Positions 47,977-53,772 of a stretch of DNA of 64,000 nucleotides are shown one piece after another. Position numbers and translations under genes: made by a program. Under the pieces are notes generated by a model. That model was not told where the DNA came from. It saw only the letters and a list, made by a program, of their open reading frames with translations, and did no database searches. Source of the stretch: RGDT01 sp964630925 (GTDB lineage Bacteria; Planctomycetota; Planctomycetia; Gemmatales; Gemmataceae). How positions within the stretch are numbered: the first letter of the stretch is position 1; each line of letters starts with the position of its first letter. The DNA lies in assembly GCA_964630925.1 (NCBI GenBank), contig CAZVZK010000013.1:1-64000 (forward strand). Reading direction: 5' to 3'.

Positions 47977-49199
47977 CGCTGGTCATCGTCGGGGCGAGCG
48001 TACGTGCGGCGGCGTTCTCGGCGCTGCGGGCCGGGCTGTCGCCGTGGTGCCTGGACCTCTTCGCCGACGCGGACCTGGTGGCCTGCTGCCCGGCGCGGCG
48101 GCTGCGAGGCAAGTATCCGGGGGCGATCCTCGCCGAGATCGCGGACGCACCGCCGGGGCCGTGGATGTACACGGGGGCCATCGAGAATCATCCGGCGCTG
48201 ATCGAGGCGATCTCGCGGATGCGGCCGCTGTGGGGCAATGGGGGGCGGACTACCTCACCCCCTAACCCCCCTACCTCACCCCCTAACCCCCTCTCCGAAG
48301 CGGAGAGGGGGGATCGCAAGAGCATCGCCATCAGCGGCGGGGCACTGCGGCCCTCACCCATTCGACTCGGCCCAACAAGGGACGCTCCCACCTTCCCGCT
48401 GCCGCTCTTCTCACTCTTGCGTTCCCCCCTCTCCGCGCATCGGGGGTCTGGGGGCGTCTCGCCCCCAGCTCGCAGCGAGAGGGGGTTAGGGGGTGAGGTA
48501 GCCTACCTCCTCAAGCCCCGCGCCTCCGGAGGGGGCGCCGGCATCCGCTTCTGGGACGGCGGCCCCGTGCCGGCCACGCACTACTTGCAGGAATTCATCC
48601 CAGGCGAGCCGGCCAGCGCCGTCTTCTGCGGCGGCCTCCTCCTCGGGGCGACGCGCCAGCTCATCGGCACGCCCTGGCTCAGCTCCTCCGGCTTCCGCTA
48701 CTGTGGCAACGTCGGGCCGATCACACTCGACGTGCCGATCATCGATGCGCTCAATGAATACGCCGCTGGCCTCGGGCTGCGCGGGCTGTTCGGCATCGAC
48801 GGCATCCTCGCCGACGGGGCGTTCTGGCCGGTGGAGGTCAACCCGCGATACACCGCGAGCGTCGAGGTGCTGGAGCTGGCATCAGGGCTTCTGGCGATGG
48901 GGCACCACGCGGCGGCGTTCGGGCACGGCACGGCGCCACCAGTGCCGGCCCCATCGCGCGTCGTCGGCAAGGCGATCCTGTACGCGCCGGCCGACGGCGT
49001 GTTCCCCGACGACGGGCCGTGGCGCGGAGGGTGGCCCCACTTCGCGGACATCCCGCATCCGCGTTCGGCGTTGGAGGCGGGGCACCCGGTGCTGTCGATC
49101 CTCGTGTCGGGGGACGATGAGGTCGGGTGCGTGGAGGCGTTGCGGCGTGGGGCGGCGGAAGTACAACAGGCCGTGTGGCCCCGGAGGATTACGCCATGA
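47973..49199 (+). CDS. ATP-grasp family ligase interrupted by an in-frame MITE-like element
   Basis: A 408-residue frame, GTG start overlapping the LysR stop. Residues 1-92 (MTLVIVGASVRAAAFSALRAG ... MRPLWGNGG) and 177-408 (LLKPRASGGGAGIRFW, HYLQEFIPGEPASAVFCGG, GLFGIDGILADGAFWPVEVNPRYTAS) belong to an ATP-grasp protein; the latter has the ATP-binding and metal-binding (VEVNPR) motifs. Residues 93-176 (TSPPNPLSEAERG ... SERGLGGEV) are translated from a mobile-element-like sequence. The segment expected between the two halves of an ATP-grasp enzyme is missing, so the element may have replaced it. Activity is uncertain. ATP-grasp ligases near mch in other bacteria act in H4MPT or methanofuran-type cofactor synthesis. 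Confidence 0.72.
   Translation: MTLVIVGASVRAAAFSALRAGLSPWCLDLFADADLVACCPARRLRGKYPGAILAEIADAPPGPWMYTGAIENHPALIEAISRMRPLWGNGGRTTSPPNPPTSPPNPLSEAERGDRKSIAISGGALRPSPIRLGPTRDAPTFPLPLFSLLRSPLSAHRGSGGVSPPARSERGLGGEVAYLLKPRASGGGAGIRFWDGGPVPATHYLQEFIPGEPASAVFCGGLLLGATRQLIGTPWLSSSGFRYCGNVGPITLDVPIIDALNEYAAGLGLRGLFGIDGILADGAFWPVEVNPRYTASVEVLELASGLLAMGHHAAAFGHGTAPPVPAPSRVVGKAILYAPADGVFPDDGPWRGGWPHFADIPHPRSALEAGHPVLSILVSGDDEVGCVEALRRGAAEVQQAVWPRRITP
48251..48500. mobile_element. MITE-like element inside the ATP-grasp gene (copy 1)
   Basis: A 250-bp insertion with inverted ends. The left end TACCTCACCCCCTAACCCC is duplicated (48251-48270 and 48272-48291), followed by CTCTCCGAAGCGGAGAGGGG. The right end GAGGGGGTTAGGGGGTGAGG finishes at 48500, but its Tn-like arm is broken by a second palindrome, GGGGGCGTCTCGCCCCC (48449-48467). 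The inner part (GCAAGAGCATCGCC, GGGGCA, CCAACAAGG) matches the reverse complement of the copy at 53575. No transposase is encoded, so it would move in trans. No clear target-site duplication was seen. Confidence 0.75.
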
Positions 49200-50113
49200 C
49201 GCTGAACGAGTCGGCCCTCGGCCCACTTTCCCAACTCATCATGACGCCCGGAGTTGTCAGGCAGGAGGTGGACGGGGCGAGCGTCATCGACGCCACCCAC
49301 GGTGATCGGGAGGCGGGACGGCAGCTCGCGCTCGTCTGCCTCGCGGGGCTGGGCGAGGTGTCATTCATCGAGGGCGAGTTTGGGCCGTCGGTGCGGGTGG
49401 CGAGCGAGGCGCCCATCCCGGCGTGCCTGGCGTCGCAGTACGCCGGATGGGCGGTGTCCGTGGGCAAGTACTTCGCGATGGGCTCCGGGCCGATGCGGGC
49501 CGCCTACGGCAAGGAGAAGCTGTACGACGACATCGGCGGCCGCGAGTCGCCGCCCGTGGCCGTCGGCGTGCTGGAGACACGCAAGATGCCGACGCCGGAG
49601 GCGGTCGCGTACATCGCCGAGCGCGTGAAACTGCCATCAGAGAAGTTGACGCTGGCGTGCGCCCCGACGGCGAGCGTGGCGGGGACGATCCAGGTGGTGG
49701 CACGGTCGCTGGAGACGGCCCTGCACAAGCTGCACGAGCTGAAGTTCGACCTGTCGCGCGTCGTGCGCGGCGAGGGCGTGGCGCCAATCCCGCCCGTGGC
49801 GAAGGACGACCTGTCGGCCATCGGCCTGACGAACGACGTGATCCTCTACGGCGGCGAGGTGACCCTGTGGCTGAGGGGCGATGACGCCAGCCTGCAAGAG
49901 ATCGGGCCGCGGGTGCCGTCGTCGTCGTCGCCGTCGCACGGGGCGCGGTTCGCGGACCTGCTGAAGGCGGCGGGCGGCGACTTCTACAAGCTCGACGGCA
50001 TGCTGTTCAGCCCCGCCGTCGTGCGTCTGGTGAACACCGACACCGGCTGGTCCGGCGTGTTCGGGCGCACCGAGGCGGAGCTGGTGCGGCAGGCGCTGGC
50101 GTCCGGTGGATAG
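49196..50113 (+). CDS. mch: Methenyl-tetrahydromethanopterin cyclohydrolase
   Basis: A 305-residue cytoplasmic enzyme that interconverts methenyl-H4MPT and formyl-H4MPT in tetrahydromethanopterin-linked C1 metabolism, a pathway known from methylotrophs and planctomycetes. Family landmarks: GVVRQEVDGASVIDATHGDREAG, GEFGPSVRVASEAPIPACLASQYAGW, YFAMGSGPMRA, and IGLTNDVILYGGEVTLWL. Length fits the family. The ATG at 49196 overlaps the ATP-grasp stop (ATGA), with GGAGG 9 bases upstream. Fae, MtdB and the Ftr/Fhc complex are not in the window, so the rest of the pathway lies elsewhere. Confidence 0.92.
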   Translation: MTLNESALGPLSQLIMTPGVVRQEVDGASVIDATHGDREAGRQLALVCLAGLGEVSFIEGEFGPSVRVASEAPIPACLASQYAGWAVSVGKYFAMGSGPMRAAYGKEKLYDDIGGRESPPVAVGVLETRKMPTPEAVAYIAERVKLPSEKLTLACAPTASVAGTIQVVARSLETALHKLHELKFDLSRVVRGEGVAPIPPVAKDDLSAIGLTNDVILYGGEVTLWLRGDDASLQEIGPRVPSSSSPSHGARFADLLKAAGGDFYKLDGMLFSPAVVRLVNTDTGWSGVFGRTEAELVRQALASGG

Positions 50114-50129
50114 GGTGCCGTTTGCGTTT

Positions 50130-50310
50130 CATTTCAGACCCCCAGACACGGCCGGGAACGCAACCTCGTTCAGGAGTCACATGCGCACTTCGCTCTTGAG
50201 TGAGCATGTGACTCTGGCGGCGACTGACGCTGTGAGTCACGGACCGTCGCCGAGTGCGCGAGTCACCTGCTCACACGCTCACATGCTCACTCCTCGCACG
50301 CCCTGGAGCG
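50130..50310 (+). repeat. Intergenic repeat family, copy C (gap 50114-50422)
   Basis: CAGACCCCCAGACAC and GGAACGCAAC open this copy, matching copy A. Next come GAGTCACATGCGCACTTCG, GAGTGAGCATGTGACTCTG, CGACTGACGC, then GTCACGGACCG...GAGTGCGCGAGTC...CTCACATGCTCACT (50236-50292), which match the minus strand of copy B. No open frame of note is present. The element lies just downstream of mch and of a truncated gene copy. Confidence 0.6.
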
Positions 50311-50422
50311 ACCCCGGGCCCCGTTACGCTCGAGGCACGATGGCCGGCCTCATGCCGGACCGACGGGATCGGCGGGCGCCTCGGCGGGCGGAGACTTCTT
50401 GCGGACACGGGATCGCCCACTC

Positions 50423-50509
50423 CTATCGCACGCTACCCCCACCACGCAGCGTCCACGCCGCCAAGGCCAGCAGCGCCACGCCGACAGCCACATCGACCAG
50501 ACGCCTCAT
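50423..50509 (-). pseudogene. 28-codon remnant of a duplicated membrane-anchored gene
   Basis: ATG at 50509 overlaps the stop of the neighbouring 50506-52065 gene (ATGA), with AGGGGAGGG just upstream. It encodes MRRLVDVAVGVALLALAAWT followed by LRGGGSVR and a TAG. The neighbour begins MRRVAPIVAGVALLAVAAWL-FRGGG, so 16 of the first 28 residues agree. I read it as the truncated 5' end of a tandem duplicate whose body was lost. It could still give a tiny membrane peptide because the signals for translation are intact. The DNA after the stop shows no further similarity. Confidence 0.6.
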
Positions 50510-52065
50510 GTCTGGCCCTCCCCTGCCCTTGCCTCACCGCGAAGGCCGCGGATCAGCAGTAGCACCCCCACAAGCCCTAGCAGCAGTCCCAGCGGCGAAC
50601 GCCACGCCGCGCGTTGAACGATGTCGTGCCGGCGGATGGTCGTGCCGTCCAGTCCCCTGTACTCCGTGATCACACCGCTGCCGTCCTCCAACGGGAAGTA
50701 GGCCATCAGGCCAGCGCCCGTCAACGACAGGGCCGGCTCGCGCTTCCCCGGATCTAGGGCGGTCAGCCGTGCGTTCAGACCCTGACCCAGCAGCAGATGG
50801 GGCAGCACGGCCCAGGCGTCCTCCTCGTCCGCTCCCGGCCAGTTGATCGACAGCAGCCACAGCCGGCCGCCGGCGAATCGCCCCTCCAGATGCAGACGCC
50901 CACCCGGCAGGGCCACGCCCTCCCCCTCGCCCGTCGCCGCATCGAGGAGGCGGACGCGGCGGCCCTCCCGCCCGGCGGCCGCGATCCAACGGCCATCGGG
51001 GCTGATGCCGTCCCGCAACATGCTCAGGTCCGGGGCCGACCACAAGGCGGCGCCCGTCTCCAGGTCGAACATGCGGAGCCCGGGCGTCCCTTCCTCATCC
51101 GCCGGCTTCCCGGCCACCAGCACCCGGCCTCCGGAGGAGTGCAGGCGCGCGGGCGGCGGGTCTTCCGGCATGCCACGCTCCCAGAGCATACGTCCGGCAC
51201 GGAAGTCCCACGCGCGGAGGACAATCTCTTTCGCCCCGGCCCAGGCCGCCACCATTCGATCACCCGTGAAGACGCGGGCCAGCGGCTCGTCCTCGCCGAC
51301 GTTGGCCGTGCCGATCAGACGCGGCTTCAGCGGGTCGGCGATGTCGAGCAGACGCAGCTCGCCGCCACGTCGCGCCACGGCACGCGGGCCGCCCCCGGCG
51401 TCGAAGGCGAGGCCGGCCTCGATCCGCCCGGCGACGCGGCGGCGCTTGTAGTCCCACAGCAGCAGACGCTCCGGCTCGCCACGCTCACGGCGGACGCACC
51501 AATCGCCGAGGAATTGCGGCGGGCCGGGGTCCACGGCCAGTCGGCAGATGACCCCCGGCGCGTCGGGGTCGATGACGAGGGTGTCGGCTTCGGCCCCGCC
51601 ATCCATGACCTGGACGAACAGGGATTCGCCCCCCGGCGAGAACTCGGCCGAGACGGGCTTGCCGCCGAGAAGCAGACGACGGGCCTCGAACGCACGCACG
51701 TCGGCGAGGTGCGGCGTCCACCGCCCCGCCTCGTCCTGGTGGACGCCGGCGACATGGCCGCCGTCCGGAGAGAAGCCGACGTGCGAAAGCTGGAGCGACT
51801 CGTCCCACATCTCGCGGGTGCGGCCGGTCCCCTTGTCGATGACGGTCAACGGGCCACGCAGGGGCCAGACATCGGGGCCGGCCCACGGGTCCCGGCTCTC
51901 GCCCAGGGGCATCGCCAACAGCGGCCCGCCCTTCGTATCCTCGACTCGGTGCCCCATGAAGCCGGCGGTGAGATGCACCTCCCAGCGTGGCCCACCCCCG
52001 CGGAACAGCCAGGCCGCGACGGCCAGCAGGGCCACGCCCGCCACGATAGGTGCCACGCGCCGCAT
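50506..52065 (-). CDS. Membrane-anchored propeller-like (WD40-type) protein
   Basis: A 519-residue protein with an N-terminal helix (IVAGVALLAVAAWLF), an extracytoplasmic beta-propeller-like region with FSPDGGHVAGVHQD, AEFSPGGESLFVQV, WDFRAGRMLWERG and FDLETGAALWS units, and a second membrane helix at the C-terminus (SPLGLLLGLVGVLLLIRGL). Two membrane anchors enclosing a propeller is unusual among the WD40 proteins here. The ATG at 52065 has GGAGGG 6 bases upstream. No ligand is known. It is followed by a truncated duplicate of its own N-terminus. Confidence 0.78.
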   Translation of the reverse strand: MRRVAPIVAGVALLAVAAWLFRGGGPRWEVHLTAGFMGHRVEDTKGGPLLAMPLGESRDPWAGPDVWPLRGPLTVIDKGTGRTREMWDESLQLSHVGFSPDGGHVAGVHQDEAGRWTPHLADVRAFEARRLLLGGKPVSAEFSPGGESLFVQVMDGGAEADTLVIDPDAPGVICRLAVDPGPPQFLGDWCVRRERGEPERLLLWDYKRRRVAGRIEAGLAFDAGGGPRAVARRGGELRLLDIADPLKPRLIGTANVGEDEPLARVFTGDRMVAAWAGAKEIVLRAWDFRAGRMLWERGMPEDPPPARLHSSGGRVLVAGKPADEEGTPGLRMFDLETGAALWSAPDLSMLRDGISPDGRWIAAAGREGRRVRLLDAATGEGEGVALPGGRLHLEGRFAGGRLWLLSINWPGADEEDAWAVLPHLLLGQGLNARLTALDPGKREPALSLTGAGLMAYFPLEDGSGVITEYRGLDGTTIRRHDIVQRAAWRSPLGLLLGLVGVLLLIRGLRGEARAGEGQT

Positions 52066-52148
52066 CACCGCCCTCCATTCTCCGTCGAACGCGAGGGACG
52101 GGCCGGCTTGCGCCGTCCCCGATCCCCAGATGGTGGGCCTTGCGGCCG

Positions 52149-52847
52149 TCAGCGCCTCCGGGCCAGCGGCATCCGATACGCCATCCATGCCGCGAGGCCG
52201 CCGAACAACACCAGGACGGGGCCGCCTATTTCGGCGACACCATCCGTCAGGCCCCAGTAGTCCTTGAGCATCCCCGGCAGGATGTCCGCCCTCATGAAGA
52301 CCGCCACGGCCCCCACCGCCACGAGGTACGGCGCCAGCAGCGCGAGCAGCCACGCCGCCGGGGCGATGTATCTCCCGGCATCCCTGTGGCGGTCTTCACG
52401 GAGGTCATCCAGACCCTGGGCCTGCCTCCGCTCGGCATATTCGCCCGCAGACGATGCGCGGACGCGGTCATCGGGTGGGGAGGCCGCGGTACCGCCCGAT
52501 GGGATCTCCGGGAGCGCGCTGGCCTGGGCGGCCACGGGCCGCCTGCCGACGATGACGGCACAGACGATCCCGGCCACGACGCCGGGCCAGAACGCGACGA
52601 TCATGCTCACGTAGCCCAGCAGGGGTGCCCAGGGCGGCCCAATGTACATCTCCCCCGGCACGCCGCACAGGTCCATGAGGATTCCCCCGGACGCCCCCAC
52701 CAGGCCGGCCACGAGCATCGCCGCGGTGATGCCGGAGGGCAACGCGGCCCACCAGCGCAGGCACCCCAGGGCGACGTAGCCGCCGACGTACAGGGCGGCA
52801 GCCTGCGGCAGGATGAAGACGAATAGCGCGACGCAGAAGCCGACCAT
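52149..52847 (-). CDS. Hypothetical membrane protein
   Basis: A 232-residue protein with about six hydrophobic helices: FCVALFVFILPQAAALYVGG, GITAAMLVAGLVGASGG, LLGYVSMIVAFWPGVVAGIV, then a charged loop (RRQAQGLDDLREDRHRDAG), then AWLLALLAPYLVAVGAVAVF and GGPVLVLFGGLAAWMAY. No domain is recognised. It lies between the propeller protein and the methyltransferase in the same orientation, 7 bp after the latter's end, so co-transcription is likely. Confidence 0.68.
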   Translation of the reverse strand: MVGFCVALFVFILPQAAALYVGGYVALGCLRWWAALPSGITAAMLVAGLVGASGGILMDLCGVPGEMYIGPPWAPLLGYVSMIVAFWPGVVAGIVCAVIVGRRPVAAQASALPEIPSGGTAASPPDDRVRASSAGEYAERRQAQGLDDLREDRHRDAGRYIAPAAWLLALLAPYLVAVGAVAVFMRADILPGMLKDYWGLTDGVAEIGGPVLVLFGGLAAWMAYRMPLARRR

Positions 52848-52854
52848 CGCGGCC

Positions 52855-53553
52855 TCACTTCCCCTTCTTCTCGAACACGATGACGTGCTGCCACGGCAGG
52901 TCGCCGTGCGTCTTGACGTGCTTCAGCGGGTGCGCCGCCATCTCCTTGATGACCTGCTTCTCAGACATCTTGTGGACGAGCAGGATCGGCACCTTGTCGT
53001 CCTCCAGGCGGAATTCGACGAACACCAGCCGCCCGCCCGGCTTCAGCGCCCGCACCATCGCCTCGGTCATCTCGTAGGGCTGTGAGAACTCGTGGTACAC
53101 GTCCACCAGCAGGATCAGGTCGATGGAGCCCGCCGGCAGCTTCGGGTCGGTGATCGTGCCCATCACCGGCACGACGTTCGCCGCCTTCTCCTTCTTCATG
53201 CGCTCGCGGATGATGTCGAGCATCTCCTTCTGGATGTCCACCGCGTACACCTTGCCCTTCGCCCCCACCGACTTCGCCATCGGGAAGGTGTGGTAGCCGC
53301 TGCCGGCGCCGATGTCGGCGATCACCGTGCCCGGCTTGATGGCCAGCAGCTTGAACAGCTTGCTGGTGCGCTCCTCCCTCTCGCGCTCGCGGCGCTCCAG
53401 CCACCCCGCGCCGTGGTAGCTCATGACGTGGGCGATCTCGCGGCCCATGTAGAACTTGCCGATGCCGTTCTCGTCGTGGACGCGGCGCCACTCGTAGTTG
53501 GCCGTCGGCGGGCCGGCGGCGAGGGACGCGAGCAACAGGATGATGGGGGTCAT
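52855..53553 (-). CDS. Exported class I SAM-dependent methyltransferase-like protein
   Basis: A 232-residue protein with a short signal peptide (MTPIILLLASLAAGPPTA) followed by a class I methyltransferase fold. The SAM-binding motif I is VIADIGAGSGYHTFP, the acidic loop is VYAVDIQKEM, and motif IV is IDLILLVDVYHEF. A signal peptide on a SAM-dependent enzyme is odd, as SAM is cytoplasmic; such secreted forms are seen in several planctomycetes and proteobacteria. It could be a protein with a changed role. A MITE-like element lies just upstream. Confidence 0.82.
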   Translation of the reverse strand: MTPIILLLASLAAGPPTANYEWRRVHDENGIGKFYMGREIAHVMSYHGAGWLERREREREERTSKLFKLLAIKPGTVIADIGAGSGYHTFPMAKSVGAKGKVYAVDIQKEMLDIIRERMKKEKAANVVPVMGTITDPKLPAGSIDLILLVDVYHEFSQPYEMTEAMVRALKPGGRLVFVEFRLEDDKVPILLVHKMSEKQVIKEMAAHPLKHVKTHGDLPWQHVIVFEKKGK

Positions 53554-53574
53554 GTCTCCTCCGGGTTGGTGGTG

Positions 53575-53767
53575 CTACCCCACCCCCTAACCCCCTCCCC
53601 GAAGCGGAGAGGGGGGATCTCAAGAGTATCGCCGACGCGGATGGGAAGTTTGCGCGTCTCTTGTTGGTTGAGCCAAATGGATGCGAAGCACACTGCCCCA
53701 CCGCGAAGGCGATGCTCTTCTGATCCCCCCCTCTCCGCTTCGGAGAGGGGGTTAGGGGGTGAGGTAG
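53575..53767. mobile_element. MITE-like element with terminal inverted repeats of about 45 bp (copy 2)
   Basis: A 193-bp element between the ligase stop and the methyltransferase start. Left arm 53575-53619 and right arm 53722-53767 match over about 45 bp with two mismatches and one indel (CACCCCCTAACCCCCTC, GAAGCGGAGAGGGGGG). The 102-bp interior has no open frame, and its reverse complement resembles the interior of the copy at 48251 (AGAAGAGCATCGCC, GGGGCA, CCAACAAGAGACGC). The short length, long arms and lack of a gene fit a non-autonomous element. Confidence 0.82.
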
Positions 53768-53772
53768 TCCCC

